Below are positions 1-7,906 of a DNA stretch of 39,746 nucleotides, in pieces; within the stretch, counting starts at the first letter, position 1; each line of letters begins with the position of its first letter. The position numbers were made by a program, and so were the translations under genes. The stretch comes from an uncultured Paracoccaceae bacterium. GTDB lineage: Bacteria; Pseudomonadota; Alphaproteobacteria; Rhodobacterales; Rhodobacteraceae. The stretch covers positions 1 through 39,746 of the forward strand of contig CALKOT010000025.1 in NCBI GenBank assembly GCA_938092015.1, written 5' to 3'. The notes beneath the pieces are model-generated. The model had not been told where the DNA came from and did not search any database. It was given only the letters and a program-made list of their open reading frames with translations.

Positions 1-141
1 GCCGTCAATCTCGTCATATGCTTTGAAGTCACCAAAGGATTTGGTGATCGCCGCGGTCAGCGTCGTTTTGCCGTGGTCAACATGGCCGATTGTGCCAATG
101 TTGCAATGCGGCTTGTTACGCTCAAACTTTTCTTTCGCCAT
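1..141 (-). CDS. tuf: Elongation factor Tu, N-terminal part (runs off the window)
   Basis: Reading the minus strand from the ATG at 141 gives 47 codons of EF-Tu, the GTPase that delivers aminoacyl-tRNA to the ribosome. The start [20 protein letters not shown] is diagnostic, and the P-loop GHVDHGKTT follows within the first 30 residues. A purine-rich GGGA lies about ten bases upstream of the ATG. The gene continues past base 1, so the rest of the GTP-binding domain and domains 2 and 3 are not visible. Nothing in the visible part is damaged. Confidence 0.97.
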   Translation of the reverse strand, partial: MAKEKFERNKPHCNIGTIGHVDHGKTTLTAAITKSFGDFKAYDEIDG

Positions 142-207
142 CGTATCTGATCCCTGCAAAAGCTGTTCCTGCGCAGGGCCGAATTGCCCGGATCGCGCAC
201 GGGCGCT

Positions 208-236
208 CGGATATTGGAAATAGCGATGTCTGGCAA
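208..236 (-). promoter_or_regulatory. Candidate sigma-70 promoter for tuf
   Basis: On the minus strand TTGCCA (236-231) is followed after 17 bases by TATCCG (213-208), about 65 bases upstream of the tuf start. The -35 match is good (5 of 6) and the -10 match is weak (3 of 6). This is a sequence match only. Confidence 0.25.
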
Positions 237-261
237 GTCGAGATTTTGGGCTAACGTGTCG

Positions 262-801
262 TCAAAACTCAGATGACAGCCACGAAGATGTGCCGCTGGA
301 AATGATGTCATACAAGCGGCTTAGCTGATCTTCGCCTGTATTGCGGTCCAGCAGGGTCAGAAATCCGCCCCGGCTCACGTGGTCAAAGTTCAGCGTTTCG
401 GCCTCGGCGATCACTTCACCACTTTCTGCGTCAATCAGCAGATAGTCGGCCATCACTTCATTCCGAGCGCAGCAGAACAGCTGCTCAATATCCGATAGGA
501 TGTCGAAATGGGTGATGTTGATCGAGAGAACCGCAGGTCTGTCGCCGAAAAGGGAACTTTCCGCGCCACCAAGTGCGGCTGACCGGAAAACCTGTCGGAT
601 GATGTCGTTCTAGATCTGGAAAACGGCTGAACTGGGTCTGTTCCAATCGACGAATGCCGCTTCGTCGATGGTCCCAGCGACATCAGCAACCTGCAGACGT
701 TGCTCAAGTGCACTTTAACCGTCACCCGACGCTCTGACGCCAAGGACAGCAATCAACGCCGCCAAAAACGCGCCAAGCCGGAGATTTCTCTGCCCGATCA
801 T
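262..801 (-). pseudogene. Decayed small secreted/lipoprotein-like gene (DUF6778-like), two in-frame stops
   Basis: One continuous minus-strand frame of 180 codons runs from ATG 801 to TGA at 262 and is interrupted by TAA at 717-715 (codon 29) and TAG at 612-610 (codon 64). The start, MIGQRNLRLGAFLAALIAVL, looks like a signal peptide. Beyond the stops the frame stays protein-like (for example PAVLSINITHFDILSDIEQ and LLIDAESGEVIAEAETL). From memory, the layout of short export signal, a strand such as VxINITxF and an AETGxxIAE-type segment resembles the Rhodobacterales DUF6778 family; that family assignment is inference. No start codon follows the stops at a sensible place except ATG 453, which would yield only the last 63 residues. 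I regard it as a pseudogene with two point nonsense mutations. Confidence 0.6.
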
Positions 802-936
802 CTTTCGCCCCTTCGATCCGGGATTTACCGCAACTACACAACGCGCTTCATCTCCCCCAAGGGATATGGCGCGCCACACAATCCCAAATGCAACGGTAAC
901 CTAAAACGAAATGCAAAGATGCGCAATTGACTACAC

Positions 937-1010
937 TGGAGCGGGCGATGGGAATCGAACCCACGTCATTAGCTTGGAAGGCTACGGCTCTACCATTGAG
1001 CTACGCCCGC
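937..1010 (-). tRNA. tRNA-Gly (anticodon TCC), CCA encoded
   Basis: The minus strand folds as a complete 74-base tRNA. The seven-base acceptor stem GCGGGCG/CGCCCGC is perfect, the D-arm is GCTCAATGGTAGAGC, the anticodon loop CTTCCAA reads TCC, and the T-loop TTCGATT sits on a five-pair stem. The 3' CCA is encoded (939-937) after discriminator T. The anticodon stem GTAGC/GCTAA has a G.A mismatch at its outermost pair (27-43), leaving four good pairs. It lies between the decayed gene and the HU gene on the same strand. Confidence 0.96.
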
Positions 1011-1025
1011 GCACCAGCGTGCATC

Positions 1026-1062
1026 GTGGGGGAGAGCGAAAGATTAAGGCCGCCCTCCCCAC
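1026..1062 (-). terminator. Hairpin downstream of the HU gene
   Basis: GTGGGG-GAGAGCG and CGCCCTCCCCAC pair with a bulge, a few bases past the HU stop and upstream of the tRNA. No clear T-run follows, so this may be a processing or intergenic structure rather than a full intrinsic terminator. Confidence 0.35.
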
Positions 1063-1068
1063 ACAGAA

Positions 1069-1344
1069 TCAGTTAACAGCGTCAGTCGCAGCTTTTGCAG
1101 CTTTGAATTTGACGGACGTTTTAGCCGCAAAGGTCATCGTTTCACCCGTGCGTGGGTTACGACCCTGACGGGCTTCTTTGTGAACGGCGGTGAACTTGCC
1201 GAGACCTGGCAGAACAGCTGCGCCGCCTGCTTTCAACGCGCCAAGAGTGGCTGCTGAATACGCGTCCAGAGCAGCCGAAGCCTGCGCCTGAGTGATACCT
1301 GCGCCGTCTGCGATTGCGGCGACTACTTCAGATTTCTTTTCCAT
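1069..1344 (-). CDS. hup: HU family histone-like DNA-binding protein
   Basis: A 91-residue protein starting MEKKSEVVAAIADGAGIT. HU proteins are about 90 residues and bend and compact DNA as dimers. The dimerising helices come first, then GGAAVLPGLGKF, then the flexible DNA-binding arm with the intercalating proline in GRNPRTGE (residues about 60-67). I chose the ATG at 1344 because AGGAGA lies seven bases upstream. A longer frame to 1446 adds a sequence unlike HU. The length is normal and no residue appears to be missing. It is co-directional with the tRNA-Gly gene. Confidence 0.95.
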   Translation of the reverse strand: MEKKSEVVAAIADGAGITQAQASAALDAYSAATLGALKAGGAAVLPGLGKFTAVHKEARQGRNPRTGETMTFAAKTSVKFKAAKAATDAVN

Positions 1345-1581
1345 GACAATTCTCCTACCTGTTTCTTTTCGATCGCCCCACCCCAATAGTTCGATCACCC
1401 GCTTCATAGCCCATTCCAAGGCGGAGGAAACATGGAAATCGACCATATATGGTGATTTTCACCTCTTTTAGACGAGTTTTTTGCTGAGATCGCCGACCTG
1501 CCCTTAGGGCGCCTGCTTACCCTTGCAGTTTCGTCGCTGGCGCGGGAGAGAGATTCTGTCAGACTTGAAGGATACATGACT

Positions 1582-2244
1582 ATGGCCACGACACTCATCA
1601 CAGGTGCCAATCGCGGCGTTGGCGCCGAGATGGCGCAGCAGCTTACAACACGCGGCGATCACGTCATCGGCGGCGCCCGGTCGGGCGAGGCCCCGACGGC
1701 GTCAGAGGCATGGTTGCTGGATGTCACTGATCCCGCCTCGCTTGAGGCGTTGGAGCGGCGGTTGGAAAATTGGGCGCTGGATCTGCTGGTCTGCAACGCC
1801 GGCGCGTTGATCGGCCGGGGCCAGATTGAGGACGATGTTTACACACATGAAGCCTTCGCTAACGTTCTCGCGGTGAATGTAACCGGCGTCTTCATGACAA
1901 TCAGGGCGTGTCTGCCCGCTTTAAGACGATCAAGTCTTAGTAAAATTGCTGTTATTTCCTCCCAGATGGGGTCATCCGAGCGGGCCAAGGGCAACGCCTA
2001 CCTCTATCGCGCTTCAAAAGCGGCGGCGACGAATCTAGCCGTGTCGATGTCAAAGGAACTGGCGGCGGAGGGGATCGCCGTGGGCGCCTACCATCCCGGC
2101 TGGGTGCGGACGGATATGGGCGGGTCGGAGGCTGATATTTCGGTGGAGGAAAGCGCCGAGGGGCTGATCCAGCGGTTCGATGCGCTGAGCGTTGAGACGG
2201 CGGGGTGTTTTGAGTTCTATTCGGGCGAACCGATCCCGTTCTAA
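1582..2244 (+). CDS. Short-chain dehydrogenase/reductase (SDR)
   Basis: A classical SDR of 220 residues, an NAD(P)-dependent oxidoreductase of unknown substrate. It has the N-terminal nucleotide motif TGANRGVG (TGxxxGxG, residues 6-13), the structural CNAG motif, a catalytic-serine region (ISSQMGS) and the active-site YRASK (YxxxK). A PGWVRTDMGG segment follows, as is usual after the active site. I prefer the ATG at 1582 because AAGGA lies nine bases upstream; the ATG at 1576 is only three bases from it. The gene is isolated: HU is divergent and a palindromic repeat follows the stop by about 20 bases. Confidence 0.9.
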   Translation: MATTLITGANRGVGAEMAQQLTTRGDHVIGGARSGEAPTASEAWLLDVTDPASLEALERRLENWALDLLVCNAGALIGRGQIEDDVYTHEAFANVLAVNVTGVFMTIRACLPALRRSSLSKIAVISSQMGSSERAKGNAYLYRASKAAATNLAVSMSKELAAEGIAVGAYHPGWVRTDMGGSEADISVEESAEGLIQRFDALSVETAGCFEFYSGEPIPF

Positions 2245-2266
2245 CGCCGCCGGATCGGCGCGACCC

Positions 2267-2345
2267 GTAGGGTGGGCCTGTGGCCCACCAGATACGCCCC
2301 CTCGACAGGCCACAGACAGTGGGTCTGAAGACCCACCTTACATCC
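2267..2345. repeat. Intergenic palindromic repeat, copy A (REP/MITE-like)
   Basis: The left half begins GTAGGGTGGGCC, followed by TGTGGCCCACC, which folds on itself. The right half, read on the minus strand, begins GTAAGGTGGGTCTTC and closes with AGACCCAC. The two halves are thus inverted relatives of each other, each being a small hairpin. It occupies the gap after the SDR gene. A second copy lies at 4105-4192 on the other side of the TIR locus. Confidence 0.75.
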
Positions 2346-2439
2346 GCACATCACCAACTCCCCAGCGCAAGTGGCCAAACCCGCTTGCACCCGAACCTCC
2401 CCCCGCCCTACCCTTCCCGGATTGGAGAGGGCGGATGAT

Positions 2440-4098
2440 ATGAGCGACGCAGACACAGCCTATCAGATTGCGGAACAGCGGATTGCGCGGGCGAAGGAAA
2501 CCGGCGCGCGGGTTCTGGCGCTGTCGCCGCATTTTGCGGAGGATGGGAAACAAAGCATCAACAACGTACCCGAACTTAGCGCGCTTGACCGCATCCCCCC
2601 TGCCATCGCCGACCTGACAGACCTGCAAGCGCTCTACCTCAACAGTGCGCAGATGGAGGACATCTCTCACCTCGCTGGCATGACCGCGATGAAGAGGCTC
2701 TCCCTCGACGACACGCCGGCAGATTTGCAAAGACTGGTGGCGGAGGGCGCTGCATGGGCGGAGGAAGGTCGCGCGCTTCAGAATCTTGGGTTCTCAAGCA
2801 CGCCCGCCACACAAAGCGGCGAATGTTAGGAAGGCGCCTACGACGGCAAACATGACGACGAGGCCCGTACCAAAGCAGCCCTCATCGCGCTGCGGGCGGA
2901 GCGGGAACGGCGGGAGGTGGAGGGGCCACCAACGATCGCGCCCGCCCCAATCCACGGTCACATTTTCCTGTCCTATTCCCACGAAGACGCATCAAAAGCG
3001 CAACAACTAAGGACCGCGCTGGAGCAGGACGGCGTCACGATCTGGCAAGACGTCGACATGGCCATCGGCAAACGGTTTCGCGGTGAAATCGACGCCCAGA
3101 TCGTCAGCGCCACCGCAGTGCTGGTTTTATGGACCGAAGCCTCCGCCACTTCAGACTATGTGCAGTCAGAGGCGGAAAGGGCGCGGCTGGTCGACAAACT
3201 TGCGCCAGCATTCCTGGCCCCGGTGACACCCCCGCCCCCGTTCGACGCCTTCAACACAGCCGATCTCAGCGGATGGAATGGCGACCGGGGCGATACTGAA
3301 TATCAGCGCCTGCTCGCCAATTTGCGGGCCTGTCTGACCCCTGACGCGCCGGTCGGTGTGGCGGTTGATGACGGCGGCGCAATAGAGGTTGAAATGCAAC
3401 CCGTCGGCACGCCTTTCGCCGATCTTCGGGAGGAAAAGCGCGGCGAAGCGCTCCGCACGCAATACCGGCTCGTTTCAATCTTTGCGGACAAGGCGAAAAC
3501 GCTGAACGCCCACGAACGGTTATAGCCGCTCTTGCGCGCCTACCTCGAAGATCTGGCGGAGGAGGAGGCGCTTTGGGGGATCTTGGACGGCATTTTCGCG
3601 GGGATCGCCCCGCTATTGGTTGATGACTCGCTGGATGTCGGGCTGCTCGGCATCGCGACAAAAGTCATCAAAGGCCATGATGATCTGAAGCCCTTCTTCA
3701 CAAAGAAAGATGCAGGCGACGACCCCGATTGGCCGGAACTGCCGATCGCCGACAGCTCTGCTGCGAAAGAGGCGTTGGAAAGCGCCGCCGAGGCTGTGGA
3801 GAAGGGGCCCTTTGGCGCGGCCCTTCCGAAATTTCTGCGCGATGGCGTCAGCGCGATCGAGTTCGCAAAAGAAAGCGCCTTCGACGGTCCGGATGCGGAA
3901 GCGCCGGCGCGCAAAAGCGGCGGGCGGGCGGTCTATCTGGCGCTTGGCGTTCTCAGCAGCACGGCAGGGGCGATATTGGAGGCGGCGGGCAATGTCTCCT
4001 CCATCGCCAGCTATCTGGCGACCGAGGCCGGGCAAGGGATGCTGACCGTTCTTGGCGCAGCCTGGCAGACACTGATGCGGTTGGTCGGGTTGGTGTGA
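2440..4098 (+). pseudogene. LRR-like / TIR-domain protein with two in-frame amber codons
   Basis: A single frame of 553 codons runs from ATG 2440 (GGAGAGGG upstream) to TGA 4096-4098 with TAG at 2827-2829 and 3523-3525. Segment 1 (129 residues) carries leucine-rich-repeat-like strings such as ADLTDLQALYLNSAQMEDIS. Segment 2 contains a TIR-type domain: HIFLSYSHEDASKAQQL, then IWQDVDMAIGKRF, and SDYVQSEAERA, where the glutamate matches the position of the catalytic Glu of NADase TIRs. Segment 3 is acidic and alanine-rich and ends in hydrophobic stretches (AVYLALGVLSSTAGAILEA) that may be membrane-associated. The same phase across both stops, the unchanged coding character beyond them and the lack of restart signals point to nonsense mutations in one former gene. 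Bacterial TIR proteins often act as NAD-depleting immune effectors; that role here is inference. Confidence 0.8.
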
Positions 4099-4104
4099 CA
4101 AACC

Positions 4105-4192
4105 GTAGGGTGGGCCTGTGGCCTACCATCTCCCTCATCGACACGCTGATGCCTTAAGAGAAGACGGACGGTGGGCCACAGGCCCACCCTAC
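4105..4192. repeat. Intergenic palindromic repeat, copy B (REP/MITE-like)
   Basis: The left half begins GTAGGGTGGGCC and the right half is its near-exact inverted copy, ending GGCCCACCCTAC. On the minus strand the right half equals the first 23 bases of copy A exactly. The left half differs by one base (GGCCTACC). It starts seven bases after the TGA of the TIR pseudogene. With copy A it brackets that locus. Confidence 0.75.
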
Positions 4193-4306
4193 ATGCGGAC
4201 GTTCCTTTGAAAGGTGTTGTTCAAAGGCGCCATTGAGGTGAGAAACCGCTGAACCCTGAAAGTTAACGAAACTTTAAATCACAACAATTTCAACACCATA
4301 GCCATC

Positions 4307-4322
4307 GCTTCACGCGTGAAAC
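4307..4322. promoter_or_regulatory. Palindrome TTCACGCGTGAA, copy 1
   Basis: The 12-base perfect palindrome 4309-4320 extends to 16 bases with one mismatched pair (GCTTCACGCGTGAAAC). It sits 25 bases beyond the stop of the esterase gene. A more perfect copy is at 33292-33311, also just past a minus-strand gene. Confidence 0.45.
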
Positions 4323-4347
4323 ACCCCCCGATTTCACACCCTGCCCC

Positions 4348-5118
4348 TTAACTCACAGCCTCAACCGTCTCGATCAGCAGCACCAACTCCCGCTCTCCGC
4401 TAAACCGATGATCCGCGCCCTGAACCAGAGTAAGCCTCACATCCGGCCCCTCGATATGATCCAGCAGCCGCAGCGCCGTCTCGGTGCTGACATCCGCATC
4501 CGCCGTCCCTTGCAGCAGCCTCACAGGCCCGGCAAAAGACACCGGGGATCGCAGCACCAGATGGTCCCGCCCGTCCTCAATCAGCTTCTTCGTAAATACA
4601 TATGGCTCATCGGAATACTCGGACGGGCGCTCGATCCGCCCCTCCTCCATCAACGTCTCACGCTCGGCCTCAGACATCTCAGCCCACATCCCGCCCTCTG
4701 TAAAATCGGGCGCAGCGGCGATGCCGATGAAGGCCGCAATGCGGGGGCGTAACACGCGTGAAACCAGCAGCGATATCCACCCGCCCATCGAACTGCCGAT
4801 CAGGATCTGCGGCCCGGTCGTCAGGCGGCTGATCGCCTCCACCGCGTCATCAGCCCAGTCACCGATGCAACCATTCTCAAACTCATCGGACGATTGCCCA
4901 TGCCCGCGATAGTCGAACCGCAGGAACTGGCGGCCGGTCACCTTGGCCCAGGCTTCCAGATGCAGGGCTTTCGATCCTTCCATATCTGACTTGAAGCCAC
5001 CAAGGAAAACAACGCCCGGCTGTGTTTCCCCCTCGCCACCCGCATCAGTCTTGTGATATGCGATACGCCGCGCGACGCTGTTTACAGCGGTAAGCTCAAG
5101 GTAGGATGGAGAGGGCAT
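4348..5118 (-). CDS. Alpha/beta hydrolase (ABHD10-like esterase)
   Basis: A 256-residue cytoplasmic alpha/beta hydrolase. The nucleophile elbow is GSSMG with Ser110, the charge-relay histidine is His237 in GADHRFSG, and the acid is probably an Asp in LLQGTADADVS. The segment VVFLGGFKSDMEGSKA and FDYRGHGQS are typical of the ABHD10-like bacterial esterases related to mitochondrial depalmitoylase/thioesterase ABHD10. The substrate is unknown. The ATG at 5118 is chosen because the N-terminal SYLELTAV matches the family start. It shares the bases CATG with the start of the divergent glycosyltransferase, so the two start codons overlap by two bases. No signal peptide. Confidence 0.85.
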   Translation of the reverse strand: MPSPSYLELTAVNSVARRIAYHKTDAGGEGETQPGVVFLGGFKSDMEGSKALHLEAWAKVTGRQFLRFDYRGHGQSSDEFENGCIGDWADDAVEAISRLTTGPQILIGSSMGGWISLLVSRVLRPRIAAFIGIAAAPDFTEGGMWAEMSEAERETLMEEGRIERPSEYSDEPYVFTKKLIEDGRDHLVLRSPVSFAGPVRLLQGTADADVSTETALRLLDHIEGPDVRLTLVQGADHRFSGERELVLLIETVEAVS

Positions 5119-6328
5119 GGCAGGGCCTTTTGTTAATCAGTTAAGCACGCCCGCAAAGCTTAGCGCCGCGGGGGGAGAGCGCAAGCCGCTCACCGTTCTG
5201 CAGATGGTCGATGGGCATCATCTGGGCGGGGCGGAACGCGCGGCGCGAGAGGTCGCGACGGCCATCATCGCCGCTGGCGGCCGCGCGTTGATCGCGGCAG
5301 GCGGCGCAGCGGCGCATCGGGTCCGCGTGGCTGGGGCTGAGACTTTCGCATTCTCGCCCGAAGCATCCCTTCTGAACCGCAGGGGTAATGTCGCTGATCT
5401 GATAGAGATCGTCGAAGACGCAGGCGTCGACATCATCCACGCCCGAAGCCCCGATATGGCGGCGACTGGCGCAAAGGCGGCGGCTGCGTTGGGCGCAAAA
5501 CTGGTGACGACTTTTCATCAGGCTCATAGCAGCGACTTCATGGGAGGGGCCGCCAAAGCGCTGGCGGCAGGTGAGCGTGTGATCGCCGTCTCAGATTCGC
5601 TCGCCGACGCGGTCGCGAGCAAATCTCTGCCGCGCGATCGTATCACAGTGATCCCGCGCGGCGCAGACATGAATGTCTTCGCAGAAGAGGTTGTTGGCCC
5701 TGCCCGCACGATCCAATTGGCGGATGAATGGGGCCTGACCGAAGACACCCGCCCCATCGTGCTGGCGCCAGGGCGCCTTGATGCATCGAACGGGCATGAA
5801 GTGTTGCTGAAGGCGGTGGCTGAATTGAAGGCGACCCATGATGAAGATGCATTCCTTTGCCTGATCGTAGGCGAAGGCGACCCGAAGTATATTGGCGCGC
5901 TGGAGGAAAAGGTTCTGAAAGCTGGCCTTGGCGGCGTTGTTCGCGTCGCGGGTCGGTCTGAAGATATGCCAGCTGCGCTTAAGCTGGCGGCAGTCGTCGT
6001 TTCAGCGGCGACAGAACCACCCTCGGCCGGGCGCACGATGATTGAGACGCAGGCGATGGGTCGCCCCGTGATCGCACCTGCCCATGGCGCGATGCTGGAC
6101 GTCGTCGATGGCGGCGTCAGCGGCTGGCTGACCACGCCTGGCGATGCGAGTGAACTCGCCCAGGCGATAAGCGAGGCGCTGGCAATGGACGAAAGTCAGA
6201 GGGCGCATATCGGCATGGCCGGGCGCGGACGGGTCAGGGCGCGGTTCACGCTGGATGCAATGCTGAACGCCAATCTCGCGATCTATGAAGAACTGGCCGC
6301 GACCACATTCAGACCTCTGGTCGCTTAG
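5117..6328 (+). CDS. Glycosyltransferase, GT4 family
   Basis: A 403-residue retaining GT-B glycosyltransferase that would transfer a sugar from a nucleotide-sugar donor, probably to a surface glycan. The N-terminal Rossmann half starts with LTVLQMVDGHHLGGAERA. The C-terminal donor-binding half has PIVLAPGRLDASNGHEVLL and TEPPSAGRTMIETQAMGRPV. The canonical EX7E motif of GT4 would put a glutamate at residue 302, where proline is found; the second glutamate (310) is kept, and a Glu is present two residues earlier (300). The catalytic core starts near residue 25, so the first 20 residues could be extension and the true start uncertain. It is divergent from the esterase with overlapping start codons. 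Confidence 0.85.
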   Translation: MAGPFVNQLSTPAKLSAAGGERKPLTVLQMVDGHHLGGAERAAREVATAIIAAGGRALIAAGGAAAHRVRVAGAETFAFSPEASLLNRRGNVADLIEIVEDAGVDIIHARSPDMAATGAKAAAALGAKLVTTFHQAHSSDFMGGAAKALAAGERVIAVSDSLADAVASKSLPRDRITVIPRGADMNVFAEEVVGPARTIQLADEWGLTEDTRPIVLAPGRLDASNGHEVLLKAVAELKATHDEDAFLCLIVGEGDPKYIGALEEKVLKAGLGGVVRVAGRSEDMPAALKLAAVVVSAATEPPSAGRTMIETQAMGRPVIAPAHGAMLDVVDGGVSGWLTTPGDASELAQAISEALAMDESQRAHIGMAGRGRVRARFTLDAMLNANLAIYEELAATTFRPLVA

Positions 6329-6428
6329 CTAATCAATTCCCAAATCTAAAACTTTTCATGTGTAAAAGTAGACTTAAGTCATTGATTTATTGACACCCAA
6401 AGTGTGAACGCCACAATATGTTTCCGAT

Positions 6429-7796
6429 TTACCCCAAATTACACCGATCAACCAGTCGGCCGGTAATCGACCGGAATCGCCAGGTTAGCAGGCAGGCAGA
6501 GGTCACGATGCCCAGCGCCAATCCGGCCCACAGACCAGCGCCGTCATAACCCATCGGGAAGGCCAGAACCCAACCAACGCCGATGCCCATGACCCAATAG
6601 CCGAACGCGCCGATCCAAAGGGGGGCGAGTGTATCTTTCACGCCTCGTAACGAACGCGCCGCAATGACCTGAATGCCGTCAAATACCTGAAAGATCGCCG
6701 CGATCATCATCAGTTGTATGACGATGGCGGATACATCCGCGAACCCGGGGTCATCAGCTGAGATGAAGAGCTGGGTAAACTGCTCAGCCATCAAAAGCGG
6801 CGCAGCGATCAAAACGGTCAGGACAGACGCGCCAAGAGCAATGCCTACCGTGCCTGCCAGTCGTGCACCTTTGGGGTCGCACCGCCCGATCTGGAATGCG
6901 ACGCGGACCATCGAAGCCTCAGCCATGGCCAGCGCGATGACAAATGGTATGCCGATCCAGCCCATCAACACCTGATGCGCCGCCAGTGTCGTCGTTCCGA
7001 TGACGCCCGATAACAGGCCTACGGCCATGAACAGGCCCGCTTCCACAGCGACGAGGCCCGCGATGGGAACGCCCAGCCGGAAGAATTCAGCAACCACCTT
7101 GAAGTCGACATTCAGACGGCTTTTGAACAGTCCGTAGCCCCGCAAAGCTTCGGTTCGATAGATATAGACGACCAGCAGGATCAGCATGAACCAATTGACG
7201 ACAGCGGTTGCTATCCCGGCGCCAGGCAGGCCCATTTCCGGCAAACCCCAGCGGCCATGGACCAGCCCTTCTGCAAGGCCCCAGTTCAACCCAACAGCGG
7301 CAAGGGTGATGAACATGATCGACCGCGTTCGCGCCAGCGCAGCCACAAAATCGCGAAGGGCTGCGAAGATCAGAGCCGCAGGCGCAATTGGGGAAAGAGC
7401 GCGGGCGTAAGGTTCCGCCAATGCCGCAATCTCAGGATCCTGGCCCAACAGCAGAAAGATATCGCCGATGTTCCAGATCACAGCCATCAGAGGGATCGAC
7501 AGAATAATGGCGACGACAACGCCTTGCCGCGCTGCAATGCCTGCCGTGGCCTTGTCGCCCGCCCCTTCCGCCTGCGCGGCGAGAACCCCGGTGATGGATA
7601 TGACGCCCATCATAATCACCATCAATTCGAACGTCATTGACCCCGACAGACCAACTGCTGCGAGATGTTTGAATCCTAATGATCCGACCACCAATTTGGT
7701 TGTGACGAACATGGCGTATTCGGCGAGGTAAGCGGCGACCAGCGGCAGTGCGATGGGCAGAAGTTTCCGCAATTCGACCTTTGCAGGCGATGTCAT
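6429..7796 (-). CDS. MATE family efflux transporter (NorM-like)
   Basis: A 455-residue inner-membrane protein with about twelve hydrophobic segments, the normal length and topology for MATE cation/drug antiporters. Typical family strings include LPIALPLVAAYLAEYAMFVT at the N terminus, LGQDPEIAALAEPYARAL between TM4 and TM5, and AAHQVLMGWIGIPFVIALAM in the second half. It probably exports cationic or amphipathic compounds using a Na+ or H+ gradient. It lies after the RTX gene on the same strand, about 110 bases downstream; a functional link is not evident. No damage seen. Confidence 0.9.
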   Translation of the reverse strand: MTSPAKVELRKLLPIALPLVAAYLAEYAMFVTTKLVVGSLGFKHLAAVGLSGSMTFELMVIMMGVISITGVLAAQAEGAGDKATAGIAARQGVVVAIILSIPLMAVIWNIGDIFLLLGQDPEIAALAEPYARALSPIAPAALIFAALRDFVAALARTRSIMFITLAAVGLNWGLAEGLVHGRWGLPEMGLPGAGIATAVVNWFMLILLVVYIYRTEALRGYGLFKSRLNVDFKVVAEFFRLGVPIAGLVAVEAGLFMAVGLLSGVIGTTTLAAHQVLMGWIGIPFVIALAMAEASMVRVAFQIGRCDPKGARLAGTVGIALGASVLTVLIAAPLLMAEQFTQLFISADDPGFADVSAIVIQLMMIAAIFQVFDGIQVIAARSLRGVKDTLAPLWIGAFGYWVMGIGVGWVLAFPMGYDGAGLWAGLALGIVTSACLLTWRFRSITGRLVDRCNLG

Positions 7797-7906
7797 AAGG
7801 GCTCCGAGTGGCTGGATAGGCGCCGCTACGGATGTCCCAAGCAGGGCGGAATTGTTTTAGTTCTAAACGTGGTGGCCGAAGGTTTGCAAGGTGCCGTGCT
7901 GCATGT

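Noticed and set aside
2440-4098. Amber codon recoding or a modified genetic code to explain the TIR locus
   Set aside because: TAG terminates other intact genes in the window (the glycosyltransferase at 6326-6328 and the secreted esterase at 13001-13003), and no recoding signal such as a pyrrolysine-type element is visible. Nonsense mutation is simpler.
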